64,000 bases of DNA, taken from NCBI GenBank assembly GCA_018398815.1, contig CM031611.1, forward strand, positions 48,700,517-48,764,516, given 5' to 3'. The position numbers were made by a program, and so were the translations under genes. Shown in pieces: positions 25,209-32,868 of this stretch (position 1 is the first letter of the stretch; each line of letters begins with the position of its first letter). The notes under the pieces were generated by a model. It was not told the origin of the DNA and did not search any database. It saw only the letters and a list, made by a program, of their open reading frames with translations. Origin of the DNA: Conus ventricosus (Eukaryota; Mollusca; Gastropoda; Neogastropoda; Conidae).

Positions 25209-25630
25209 AGATTTGCATATATGAATGTGGATTTGAAACGGTTTTTGACCAGGTGCAATCAACACTGCCGAGACAGATTTAAGGCATTCACAGAAATAAG
25301 TGATACGGTGGTCATGGCAACCAACGGACTGACAATGAAGACGCCAACGAATGACGGTCCCTGTGATCAGGGACCGTGTACGGTCCCTGCTGTGATCGAG
25401 ATGATATGGAGGGGTGAGTGGGGGGGGGGGGGGGGGTCATGAGTATTTGACCCTAAAACACATCAATGTTAAAAATACTCACAGTAAACACTGAAACATT
25501 TTCAAACAAGAAAAAAATATGTCCAATAATTAACCTGTTGCTGGTGGTCTACTTGAGAGGAGACTGCACGGAGCAGTACAGCCCGAGCGCACTGGCCTAA
25601 GGCCGGGCGCAGCAGACTCATTGCTACCAT
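5584..25630 (-). CDS. NDUFB5: NDUFB5, complex I subunit (exons 1-5, minus strand)
   Basis: Main copy of NDUFB5, a single-pass accessory subunit of the complex I membrane arm in the inner mitochondrial membrane. Exons in transcript order are 25630-25535, 13834-13766, 12309-12243, 9153-9092 and 5691-5584; the last exon is missing at the gap (see 2221-2468). Exon 1 starts MVAMSLLR, against MAAMSLLR in human, with an Arg-rich presequence. Exon 2 has PSRF; exon 3 is the membrane segment ending NLFIG; exon 4 reads QAELADIPEDY (human [11 protein letters not shown]); exon 5 has PEKRYERT. From PSRF to FIG the spacing is 32 residues, the same as in human. Intron 1 is 11.7 kb and TE-filled. Splice phases agree throughout. 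Confidence 0.87.
5800..6121. mobile_element. TTAA-flanked MITE, family A (right-arm copy)
   Basis: Inverted allele of 719-1043, 322 bp. It has the same TTAA flanks and CCCTTT(G/C)ATCACC termini, and lies in NDUFB5 intron 4. Confidence 0.72.
6290..7520. repeat. ~76-bp tandem repeat array, right arm
   Basis: About sixteen units of the repeat described at 1-545, inverted, with many single-base deletions. It ends abruptly at 7520, where unique sequence starts. It lies in NDUFB5 intron 4. Confidence 0.93.
7521..9091. other. NDUFB5 intron 4, unique part
   Basis: No coding feature is seen. It has a GGGGAGAGGATATGAGAGGA duplication near 7803-7845 and a short duplicated phrase (acaacattactagcgtttgcagat) at 8023-8070. 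Confidence 0.5.
8807..8850. repeat. (TG)n microsatellite
   Basis: A nearly pure TG dinucleotide run in NDUFB5 intron 4. Confidence 0.95.
9092..9153 (-). CDS. NDUFB5: NDUFB5 exon 4
   Basis: 62 nt. In the minus sense the acceptor is ...cgcag|GG and the donor is CACAAG|gtagtt. It encodes QAELADIPEDYEPMPWEYHK, close to the human [20 protein letters not shown] at the same position. It enters with two bases of a Gly codon split from exon 3 and leaves in phase 0, matching exon 5. Confidence 0.92.
9586..10766 (+). mobile_element. 5'-truncated LINE reverse transcriptase copy with target duplication
   Basis: Degenerate non-LTR retrotransposon. Palm motifs visible in order are FIDLEKAFDS, GVKQGCILSPFLF and FADDIALM, then FTYLGS, LRRILR, a WRWIGHVLR block and RRRRGRPKETWRRTVE near the end. 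Frame breaks near 9700, 10085, 10250 and 10500 show it is dead. It starts inside the RT domain, as expected after truncated reverse transcription, and ends in (TAGA)n at 10753-10766. A perfect 13-bp duplication, gtacctctttcat, flanks it at 9573-9585 and 10767-10779. The clade is uncertain; RTE-like is my best guess. It lies antisense in NDUFB5 intron 3. Confidence 0.85.
10780..12242. other. NDUFB5 intron 3 remainder
   Basis: No gene seen. A ~50-bp phrase (cctgagc-agcaacattttcatcac) occurs at 11287-11335 and again at 11667-11715. Near 12050-12145 there are CA-rich and AAC-rich stretches. Confidence 0.5.
12243..12309 (-). CDS. NDUFB5: NDUFB5 exon 3 (membrane segment)
   Basis: 67 nt. The acceptor is gctttcacag|CATTTG sense and the donor is TTCATTG|gtaaga. 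It encodes HLYLFLGFAPMGLLILYCNL followed by FI and the first base of Gly. This is the single hydrophobic helix of the subunit, aligned to the human segment ending NVFIG. Confidence 0.9.
12360..12480. repeat. CA-rich microsatellites
   Basis: Interrupted (CA)n runs on either side of the duplicated exon 3 fragment. Confidence 0.85.
12386..12412 (-). repeat. Partial duplicate of the exon 3 acceptor region
   Basis: A copy of 12293-12319 (first bases of exon 3 plus acceptor and flanking intron) with two substitutions, offset by about 93 bp. The duplication continues into intron to about 12440. It creates a decoy acceptor upstream of the true exon. Confidence 0.7.
13576..13704. repeat. (CA)n microsatellite
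   Basis: Interrupted then pure CA repeat in NDUFB5 intron 2, ending about 60 bp from the exon 2 donor. Confidence 0.95.
13766..13834 (-). CDS. NDUFB5: NDUFB5 exon 2
   Basis: The donor is CACATT|gttagt. It encodes MGSHNQMQVLPSRFEWERWK followed by DHI, matching human SGDHGKR...PSRF. The acceptor is ambiguous. To stay in phase with exon 1 the exon must start after gtgcgtcag (13834). The stronger pyrimidine-rich acceptor ttctcgacag would start it at 13848 and add 14 nt, which needs a one-base indel in exon 1 or 2. The longer form gives LVRQMGSH, which resembles the human PVRHSGDH better. Confidence 0.85.
14386..14452. repeat. G-run plus (GA)n microsatellite
   Basis: A short G-rich run at 14386-14403 followed by about 24 GA units. 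Confidence 0.95.
14517..15281 (+). mobile_element. Old degenerate LINE, fragment 1 (RT palm)
   Basis: Heavily decayed reverse transcriptase. Visible pieces are a YLDFKKAFDK motif, FTNGVPRGSVL (the GVPQGS motif), FANDIKAYS (FADD box, D to N) and KWTNDWQIKFD, then SLIRP at the right end. About 100 bp over the GVPQGS motif is tandemly duplicated (14668-14769 and 14770-14870). The reading continues at 20554, on the far side of the DIRS insertion. Confidence 0.75.
15321..15452. repeat. DIRS terminal inverted repeat (3' side)
   Basis: About 130 bp from 'accgtggctcactaatgca' to 'ccatcctctttt'. It is the near-perfect reverse complement of 20406-20537. It contains the small palindrome 'gtccgtacggac'. 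Confidence 0.93.
15524..15614. repeat. DIRS internal complementary region
   Basis: The first half (15524-15576) is the reverse complement of the element's outer left end (15282-15333). The second half (15577-15614) is the reverse complement of its outer right end (20515-20553). The two ends are thus fused back to back inside the element, the hallmark of DIRS1-like elements and the template proposed for circle formation. The fusion point also defines the element boundaries used here. Confidence 0.88.
15650..16600 (-). CDS. DIRS tyrosine recombinase (degenerate)
   Basis: The integrase-equivalent of the element. Catalytic signature pieces in order on the minus strand are an SGRRCSEVHALS segment (first Arg, near 16250), CPGRALREYRKRTK (near 16060), RPHEIRAWASSLA (the HxxR box, near 15850) and WRSPGTFIQFYLRD (nucleophile Tyr, near 15780). 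All four match DIRS-family recombinases. At least two frame changes separate them. It ends close to the internal complementary region. No methyltransferase domain was recognised between RNase H and recombinase. Confidence 0.82.
16640..17780 (-). CDS. DIRS reverse transcriptase and RNase H (degenerate)
   Basis: RT motifs in minus-strand order are FYGRIFVVPKASGGWRPVLD near 17640, an SIDLKD box near 17490, FRALPFGLAPAPWVFTKVAR near 17380 and the catalytic YLDDWLLLAS near 17290. RNase H follows with LNTDNTTVACYINKQGG near 16900 and SLRTEQLLLW, then AKHVPG near 16720. A 47-base C run (16806-16852) falls right after KQGG, where related elements continue with R-S. Frameshifts near 17470 and 17190 break the polyprotein. 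Confidence 0.88.
16806..16852. repeat. 47-base poly-C run inside RNase H
   Basis: Uninterrupted C47 (G47 in the coding sense). It expands a natural Gly-Gly codon pair in the RNase H domain. Confidence 0.95.
17800..19400 (-). CDS. DIRS gag-like region (degenerate)
   Basis: Pro/Ser/Arg-rich broken frames upstream of RT, the position of gag in DIRS elements. The most conserved-looking stretch is near 18430-18230 (DSFTIRQSGDPAAVVACFQS, then LLLNSVLARKNAVLLAS). The exact start cannot be decided. Confidence 0.6.
19245..20280. repeat. Tandem repeats in the DIRS leader
   Basis: A ~430-bp unit at 19245-19670 is repeated at 19676-20040, and a shorter third partial copy follows at 20040-20280. Landmarks are the phrases 'cgtgcatctt(t)cgattc', 'gggaatcgaac' and 'gctgagtcg', each present three times. 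Copies differ by many indels. Confidence 0.85.
20382..20399. repeat. Poly-G run next to the DIRS terminal repeat
   Basis: 18 consecutive G just inside the 5' terminal inverted repeat. Confidence 0.95.
20406..20537. repeat. DIRS terminal inverted repeat (5' side)
   Basis: Inverse of 15321-15452 with a few mismatches. Confidence 0.93.
20554..20880 (+). mobile_element. Old degenerate LINE, fragment 2
   Basis: Continues fragment 1 after the DIRS insertion. The DPYLRTH box near 20579 follows the SLIRP motif that ends fragment 1. EKCLKS..LPSLEY-like pieces near 20660-20690 and MVIIM..HEESAYLKYVN follow. It is interrupted at about 20881 by the CR1-like LINE and resumes at 24890. Confidence 0.65.
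21828..22630 (+). CDS. CR1-like LINE endonuclease domain (broken)
   Basis: Apurinic-like endonuclease. The E-T-W-L segment near 21965, the GGDLNLPD-type box near 22280 (read GGDL-I-Y with an indel) and the GDHD box near 22490 are visible in two overlapping frames. A stop follows at 22628. Confidence 0.75.
23441..24350 (+). CDS. CR1-like LINE reverse transcriptase domain (broken)
   Basis: The fingers-palm sequence is open to 23797 (QHGFRQRRSCETQL, DFSKAFDKVDHEG, GVPQGHVLGPL) and then shifts frame. LFADDSLVYRT is at 23850, [12 protein letters not shown] at 24075 and [11 protein letters not shown] at 24225. Confidence 0.82.
24890..25010 (+). mobile_element. Old degenerate LINE, fragment 3
   Basis: Resumes directly after the (GAA)n tail with an LWNALPTI segment, the usual end-of-RT motif of CR1/jockey-type LINEs. 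This follows fragment 2 in the expected order. Confidence 0.6.
25139..25211. repeat. (GT)n(GA)n compound microsatellite
   Basis: About 19 GT units then interrupted GA units. Confidence 0.96.
25356..25375. other. Perfect short hairpin
   Basis: ggtccctg-tgat-cagggacc, an 8-bp perfect stem. 'ggtccctg' occurs again at 25382. It lies 160 bp inside NDUFB5 intron 1. Function unknown. Confidence 0.6.
25420..25436. repeat. Poly-G run
   Basis: About 17 consecutive G. Confidence 0.95.
25535..25630 (-). CDS. NDUFB5: NDUFB5 exon 1 (start and targeting peptide)
   Basis: 96 nt from ATG at 25630 to donor CAACAG|gttaat. It encodes MVAMSLLRPALGQCARAVLL and onward to RAVSSQVDHQQQ. The first residues match human MAAMSLLR, and the Arg-rich, acid-poor composition suits a mitochondrial presequence. 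The frame is open upstream of this ATG, but those residues have no family counterpart and are taken as 5' UTR. A second in-frame Met lies three codons later. Confidence 0.82.
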
Positions 25631-26092
25631 CTTGTCCTTCAAGGGCACATACAACTCCGCAGTAACGAAACGTTGTCTTGGTGTCTCATACAATAGGCCT
25701 ATATAAAAATGCAAAAAAATATTTATTTTGTTCCAAGTGTATTTCTATAAGTTTTCTAATTCTTCTAAAGTTTCGTTCAGTTAATTTGCAATTTTCGCTT
25801 CTTTCAGAAAAAGAGCGTAACTCCGTACTTTACAGATGAAAGAACAAAAGTATCCCCATCAGAACCATGATATGTCTTTTATGCGAAATCCTGCGTAACC
25901 ATTATTTTTTTCTTGGGAGCGAGGCACAGCTCGAATATACATCATGCAAACCTGTGTAACAGGATACCCACATTCGAGATGTATTGGTTGTATACTCACC
26001 TGATGCACAAAATAGACAGAGACATAAAACACAATCAAGTTATTTCAGTTGAAAGAAACTTGACACCAGAACTTACAGAAGACCTCCCCCGC

Positions 26093-26120
<28 letters not shown>
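26093..26120. repeat. Poly-C run
   Basis: About 28 C, followed by ctccccct. Confidence 0.95.
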
Positions 26121-26124
<4 letters not shown>

Positions 26125-26224
26125 CCCTCAAAACAAGTGTTTCGACCCTGAACTCTTGTCATCTAAGGAAGCCGGAATGCATCAAGGTCATGACTCTTAT
26201 ATACCCCTCTGCTATCAGAATTAG

Positions 26225-26335
26225 TTCTGGCGTTGCTGGGATTCGAATTTGCACCTCCTGGATGGTTGGGCTCGTGCAAGGTGTGCCTTTTTAAGACAGT
26301 TGTCTTACCAGCCGAATAACTGTCCGACAGCTGTT
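26225..26335 (-). mobile_element. tRNA-like or SINE fragment (weak)
   Basis: On the minus strand, 'attcgaatcccagc' (near 26249-26238) resembles a B box. A 'ggctggtaag' piece lies about 70 bp upstream in an A-box-like position. The A box is a poor match, so this is only a possible SINE relic. Confidence 0.3.
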
Positions 26336-26390
26336 CTATATTAGGATATTTAAGGCCTGATGATTTTGTTCATTTTTGTTTCCTCGGACC

Positions 26391-26490
26391 NNNNNNNNNN
26401 NNNNNNNNNNNNNNNNNNNNNNNNNNNNNNNNNNNNNNNNNNNNNNNNNNNNNNNNNNNNNNNNNNNNNNNNNNNNNNNNNNNNNNNNNN
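26391..26490. other. Assembly gap, 100 N
   Basis: Exactly 100 N between the two divergent genes. Confidence 0.99.
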
Positions 26491-27400
26491 CGTTTTGCCT
26501 TGGCGCGAAGGTATAAAGATACACTTGGCTGTTGACAGACAAGAAAGACGACAATTGTGGACGTTTTTTGAAGCCAGACAAGTCAATATCAATTTCCGAG
26601 TTCACGCCTGCAGTTGATGAGCATGAGACAGTCGGAAACGAAACTCTGGATGACTTTTGCAAAGAGCCAGAACTACTGCACTCAAGTGCCAGTTTGAGCA
26701 GAATGAGCTAGAAGAAAGACTGCTTGAGTTGATCATAGCATCGACACCAATCGAGGCTTTCCAGAGAGAATCCTGAGCAAAGAAAAGGCATATTCCCTTG
26801 AACAAGCTCTACAAGAGGGCCGCAGATTCGAAGCAATCATTGAAGGAAAGTGACAATGGACACAATTCGTTGGCAAAGCATACCAGGACTTCCTGACATC
26901 CTGGAACATACAGCATATCACATCATCCCTCGATACCAAAATCAAATGGTTTCATCGAAAGGCAAGTCCAAACAGTCAAGAACACTATCAAAAAGTGTCA
27001 AAGAACTGGACAAGATGCTGAATTAGCCTTGTTGCAGCTAAGAGCAACGCCAGTCTGCAGCAAGCTGCCTTCTCCAGGCGAGATGTTGATGAAGAGGAAG
27101 TTAGCTACAACGCTTCCATCCAGATCTGAGCCAGCTCCATTACCACAACGAGAGACAATGGCAGAGAGATGCGACAGATGACAAGGAACCACAACAGGCG
27201 TGCTGGAGAACAGCTACCTCCTCTGTATCAGGGACAACCCGTATGGGTACTGGATCATGACACAAGAAAGTGGAAACCTGCTACTGTCATCCGCATAAGA
27301 GAGATGACACCCCACTCGTACCTGATAGCTCTGGACAATGGCACCACTCTCAGAGAAACAGAGTGGACCTTAGGACAAGAGCCAAGTCATCCCTGAGCCT
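26491..27400 (+). mobile_element. Ty3/gypsy-like fragment (gag piece and integrase C-terminus)
   Basis: A gag-like stretch, AYSLEQALQEGRRFEAI, lies near 26785. Integrase-like pieces follow directly: YQDFLTSWNIQHITSS (26880) and a broken SNGFIERQVQ-type box (26945). The C-terminal tail is LYQGQPVWVLDHDTRKWKPA (27215), ending at a stop at 27394. Protease, RT and RNase H are absent, so this is an internally deleted, dead element. The phrase 'cacaatcaag..atttcagttgaa' occurs at 26032 and 27862 and may mark LTR ends, but full LTRs were not confirmed. Confidence 0.65.
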
Positions 27401-28080
27401 GATACACAACATCTGACATCAACGAGTGGGAGACAAGGAAAGCGTCCTGTTGGCCAAACACAAGACCCTGCATCACCAAGCACAAGCAGCTGCTTGGACA
27501 AACGAAGGGAAAATGTAGCTGATAACCATAACCAAAGCCAAAAGGACGTGTGTCAGCCAATGCAGCAGAACCCTGAACTGCCAGAGACAGAACATGGACA
27601 CCAGCAAGTGGACCACAATGACAGATCAGGGCGTATTGTCAGGACACCTCGACGATACCAAGAATGAAATCTTGACAGACACCATAAACTGTCTACAACA
27701 CAAGTTTTTTTATGCATGTGTTTTATTGCTTGTTGGCAAGGAATGTTTTGTTTATTGTTTGTTGATAAGGGAGATGTTGTGAGTTAATCCCTTGTGGTAA
27801 CTAGGACGATGGTCATAACGGAGTTCCAAATGGCTGAAGTAAATACAGTCTCACGCTAAACCACAATCAAGACTATTTCAGTTGAAGAGGTGTTTTTTTC
27901 ACCGCTTACCCCCCCCCCCCCACTTTTTTTTTCTACACAAGTATCACTGACTGTTCTTCTGTCTTATTCAATGGAAACAAAAGTAATGAACCTTGTAAAT
28001 AGGGCCTGTCGCGGTCAAATCTTTTTTTGTGACACCAGCCGCCCCTCCCGCCCTGTCCAAAAGGGCTGACCAAGACCATC
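27401..28080. other. Intergenic sequence before M6PR
   Basis: Possible gypsy 3' remnant, with a TGTTGTGAG start near 27774 that could open an LTR. There is a 13-base C run at 27909-27921. No gene is seen. Confidence 0.45.
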
Positions 28081-28090
28081 ATGATAAGAG

Positions 28091-28258
28091 AGCCAATCAG
28101 AATCGACTGAAATTCACTGAGGACCTATTGAGGTCACGTGAACTTCCGTGTTGATGTGGTGAGTGGCGACAGCTTCCAATAGGAAAGAACACCTGTGGGA
28201 CGAGTTACTCGTGCGAATCGGAACGCACTGTAGCTGTAGCACTTCAAGCAGTTTCACC
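28091..28258 (+). promoter_or_regulatory. Candidate M6PR promoter: CCAAT boxes, CLEAR-like E-box, ETS-like site
   Basis: CCAAT at 28093 and 28176. GTCACGTGAA at 28133-28142 differs at one base from the CLEAR palindrome GTCACGTGAC, bound by TFEB/MITF at lysosomal genes. Immediately after, ACTTCCGTG (28142-28150) carries the complement of an ETS/GABP core (CGGAAGT). The region is TATA-less. The start codon is about 120 bp downstream. Confidence 0.5.
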
Positions 28259-28410
28259 ATGAAAGCTGCAGTGACGTATTCAGTTTTCTTCAATCTTTGT
28301 GACATTTTTCTCCAAGTACATGGAGGGGTGGGGTGTGATTTTCCACATCATAACATTCCATCTGCGGAATTGAAGGCTTACCAAAAGTTGAAGCCTCTAG
28401 TGGGGAAAAG
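28259..28410 (+). CDS. M6PR: M6PR exon 1
   Basis: Starts at ATG 28259 in a CACCATG context and ends AAAAG|gtacga. It encodes a short signal-like segment ([15 protein letters not shown]), the first luminal Cys (CDF) and [11 protein letters not shown], matching human LVKRLKPLFNK. An in-frame upstream ATG at 28163 would add 32 polar residues and spoil the signal peptide, so it was not chosen. Confidence 0.85.
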
Positions 28411-31400
28411 GTACGATTTAAAAACATGTTTAGTCATATGATTTTTTTTTAATTATTATTATTATTATGGGTGGTTTCTCTTTCTGTCTTTGGCACTGTA
28501 CAATACACGTGTTTTCAAAGCAAGTCTATTGCATCAAACTCGAATTTAGCTAGTACTAGTAGTCAGTTGGTGGAGCCAAGACTGCAAGTAAACTATCAGC
28601 AGAAGATTCACTAAGTTCATGAGATGACTTTCACTAAACCAGAAATGACATGAGAGCATTGAAACACTGTAATGTGAGAAGGTTGCAGGCATCAACAACT
28701 GTACATAGAACATGGAATTTCATCCCAAAAGTGCCAAGTGTTGCGTATATGTAACAAACGCTCACCAATTAGATCAGATTATTCTATCCATAATACTATT
28801 CTTAAAGAAACTAATGCTGCAAAAATATTTAGGCGTGATTATAGATAGTCGTCTCAAATGGAAAGAACATTACAATTTAGTATGTAAGAAAGCAAATAAA
28901 TCTTAGCTTTCTTATACAGGAATATCAATGATGCCCCCAAAAGGTTAAAGACGACTGCTACAAAACACTGGTTAGACCGTAACTGGAATATGGTTGCTCA
29001 GTTTGGGATCCTTACCATCTAAAGGACATTGATAACCTTGAAAAGATTCAGAAGAGAGCAGCACGGTTTGTAACAGGGAACCACATCAGAGGAAAGGGGA
29101 ATACTAGGAAGAACATGAGGAATTAGAATGGAAACCCTTAGAAGAGAGAAGAGCTTTTATCAAACTTAACATCTTCTTCAAAGGCAGAGCTAAAGTAATC
29201 GATATTCCAATGGAACAACTAGTATTGAATAAAAGTGCACCGGAGTGGCGGTAAATGTTATACCATACCTGCATCAAATATTGACAGCCAAGTGCTTACA
29301 TTCTTTTTATCCCAGTTCTGTACGGCTGTGGAACTCACTGCCGGGTGCCATCAAGATTGCCACAAGTGCAGTCTCATTTAGGGGACAAGTTGATTCGACA
29401 GTTTTTGAGATCTGCATATTGACGATTTTCTATTTTTACTTCCCCAGATATTTTACTTTTACCTGGGCCTGAATTTGGCCATTGCTTTTTAACTTCTTGA
29501 ATCGAGTGCGACCCCTTGTTGCCAAATTTGCTCCAGGGGCCAACAGTCTTGAGTTGCACTGTTTTATGTTTTTATGTTATTTTATTTACTTTTTAACATG
29601 CGCGCTGGTGACCTACTCGTTTTTGAGTGAACCAGTATTTTAGGAAGAAGAAGAACTCTTCAAACATGGCAGAGAGGCAGTTGAGTTAGCAAATGAGCTA
29701 ACCAAGTAACTGAACACTATCAGATGCCACTGAGAGGCCCACACCTAGGAAAATTTGTAAATTCTAATTGTCACTCTCCCAAGAAAGAAAATCTCCAGCA
29801 TTGCCAAAACTATGAAAAATCAGTTTGGTCACTTTTGCGAGAAATGTAATGCTGGGGTTCATTCTGATTAGTGGCTTTGCTCTTGTTTGCTAAAGTGATT
29901 CATCAGATTTTCTTATTACATCAGATTGGCCAAGCTGTAATCCAGTTCTTATCATTTCCCTTGCCAGCCATTTGGTCTGCTCTCTCATTTCCTTTAACTC
30001 CTGCATCCCCAGGGCAGTATCCAATCCATACAAGTCTTTCCAGTGATAGGTTGCGCATTAGTTCATGTCAAGCAGGGCTTTCCATTCTCTTTTGCTTTTT
30101 AAAGTAGGTTCATGGGGTCAGTCAGTATCATGGTTGTTGGGTTTTTAAACGGGCCCTATGGATGAAAGCCAGTGGAGTGCTTGTGCCACTGCTTACACCC
30201 CCATTGCTTGATTGAAGTTTTTTAAACTGTGCACCATTGTCTTCCTAAATAGTTCAGCCATTTTGCTTCATGTGTATCCCCAGCCTAATTTACCTTTGGT
30301 GACAGAACCATCAGTGAATACAGGGTATCATCTTTTTGGCCAAGGTTCTCTACCTGCATCTGAATGTCTGAACTTTTTTGTTTTTGGGCCTTCTGGCCAT
30401 TCTCGACAGTTCTGGAGCAATAGCAGTTTGGTAGGGTTTGAAGTGTTTGGATATTTTTCCCCAAATTTATTCTTTTTGTTTCTTTGAGTTCTGCTAACTG
30501 GCACACAAGCTCAAAACTGCCCCTTCTGCTGTCCCATTCATGATTTTCAACATCCTAGCTGATTGCCTTTTGTTTTTTTTGACTCCCGCGTGATGGGGGG
30601 TTTTGGGGGGATTTTCAAGTGCTCTGAATGCCTTCACTGTTCTAGCTTGTGTCTTGCCTGCATTGAAGGAAGGTCAAGCAGGTATGCATAGTTTTAACTG
30701 GTGTAAGCCTTTGTGGTTCCCAGGATCAGTCTCATTGCTTCATTTGAATTCATTCTAATTTAAGAAGATTGTGTTGGACAGTATTGTAATTATTCTAATC
30801 CATAAAAATAAAATCCACTGAGAACAGTGCATGATAGCAGTCAGTAGAGATGGCGCTGTTCAGTGCCTTTAGCTGCCATTGCTTTCATGGCAAATGGGCC
30901 TTTTTTGCATTTGAGAACAATATTATCAACATTGCTTTCTTAATGGTTTACATTATGTCAAAGCCTGCACCCAAATTGCATAGGTTGTCACTTGATTCAA
31001 TTGGTATTCCTTTGAAGGAAACTGGTGAGGGTACTTGTCCTGATGTCTTGTTGTTGCGAGGCAGGCTAATGTCTGGGCTTTTGTGGGGTTGATGGACGAT
31101 CCAGTTTTTTGACACCACTAAAACAATGTTTCAACTGTTGCTGAAATGCTTTTGTTCTTTCTTGAGCTTGTTTGGTGGTTTAGTAGATCAGACCTCACCA
31201 TGTTTCTGTTGAGGTCTGAAAGGCCTATTTGTAAACATTGCATAAAACAGGGGAGAGGGAGAGTATTTGAGGAATCCCATAGTAAGTTTGTGAGCATCAG
31301 ACACCCAGTCTCCAAATTGTAAGATGATTGTTTGCTCCTGAAGTGCTGCTGCTACCCATGTGTAAGGGGTTTGCTATTCTGTAGTCAAGGAGTAGTTCTT

Positions 31401-32830
31401 GAGAAGGGGAGAACTGGACTTTGTTGTATGCGGCTTCCAGGTCTGTTGCAACAGCCAGTGTTTCTTCTTTCTGTGGAATCTTTTGTATACTTCACTGGCA
31501 AAAGTGGTTGCTTTTTCCCCCATGTACTTTACAGTTCTGTAGCCCCTTCACCTTTGATTTGACCCCAGGAGGATTTGTCAGGAGCAAAGCCACTATTCCA
31601 TAGACCATCTTTCAAATCTGAACATCAAAAAGGAAGTGGCTGCAAAATCCAGACTTAAGGGAAAAGATCAAGAAACATCACTAACCAAACAAACATTAGA
31701 ATAATATCAAGACCAAAACACTGTGAAGACTTCTAGAGATTGAGGCAAACTCATTTGGGCCTTTCCAAAAACAGACACAAATGATCAAACACGTCAGCTG
31801 AGAAAAAAACTTTGAATCTCTCAAGGCCCCCAGCAAAATGCTGTAGACGTTTGTGCACGGGAGTGTGTTCACCAGTGGGGTGATGAGGGTGTTAATTAGG
31901 GATGTGAGTTTTGAAACCCTTTTGCGTGTGAGTGTGTGTAAGTGAGAGAGAGAGAGAGAGCCCCAGTAGTGCAGAGGGTTAGAGCACTCGCCTCTTACGT
32001 AGGGATCGCGGGTTCGATCCCGGTTGGGGAAAGGTTTTTTTCGATTCTTCTTCTGTATGAGGCGCCTGAAAAGGGCTGGCTTGGCTTCTCAAGTCGTTCG
32101 GTATGGGACTATAAACGAGGTCTAGTCTGTGTCACATGCATAAGATCATACACGGACTCTAAAGATCCCGTGCTCATGTCTAAGACGGGTGAGTACTGGC
32201 TACACGAAAATACACAATGCATGCAACCTGTATGCCAAAATTTAGTCTACGTGAAGGGCTGTGGGCACGGGGGAGGTTAAACTCCCCATCTGGAAGAAGA
32301 AGAAGAAGAAGAAGAGAGTGAATGAGTGAGTGTGTGTGTGTGAGGGGTTGGTGTGTGTTTTATTTTTATGTGGGGTGTGAGTGTGCACGTGCATATGTAC
32401 ATGCTGTATTTGAATTTTTTTGATGTTCTTGATCCTAAGTCATCTTCTGAACAGTCATTTCCTACAAACAATAAAGGTGCTTGCAGTCACACACGCACCA
32501 CACACACACATACACACACGCACACACATGCACTCCCTGCACGCACGCAGAGGAGTGCACACCATATACACACGCACACATATACATGCACGTGTACATG
32601 TGCTTGTCATATGTGCACACATATTATACCCTGTATGCGTGCAGCACATATATTCACACCCACAGGGGTGCACACAACCATGCATACACATGAACGCGCA
32701 TGTGCATACCCCTACGCCCTGTGCGACATGCCCACATACAAAGACACACACTCATATACCTGTGTATCATACATATGCAGATACATGGTATGCTCACACA
32801 AGCCGACAATCGCACAACACACACAAACCA

Positions 32831-32868
<38 letters not shown>

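Larger units (their letters stand above)
25640..26390. other. Intergenic, NDUFB5 promoter side
   Basis: Upstream of NDUFB5. It holds a poly-C run and a tRNA-like fragment, listed separately. No other coding feature is seen. Confidence 0.5.

Noticed and set aside
28163..28258. Upstream ATG extending M6PR by 32 residues
   Set aside because: The extension is polar and has no counterpart in the family. The ATG at 28259 has the better context and gives a 276-residue protein.
31961..32032. Functional tRNA gene
   Set aside because: The head is tRNA-like but the anticodon stem does not fold well, and it is joined to a SINE body and (GAA)n tail.
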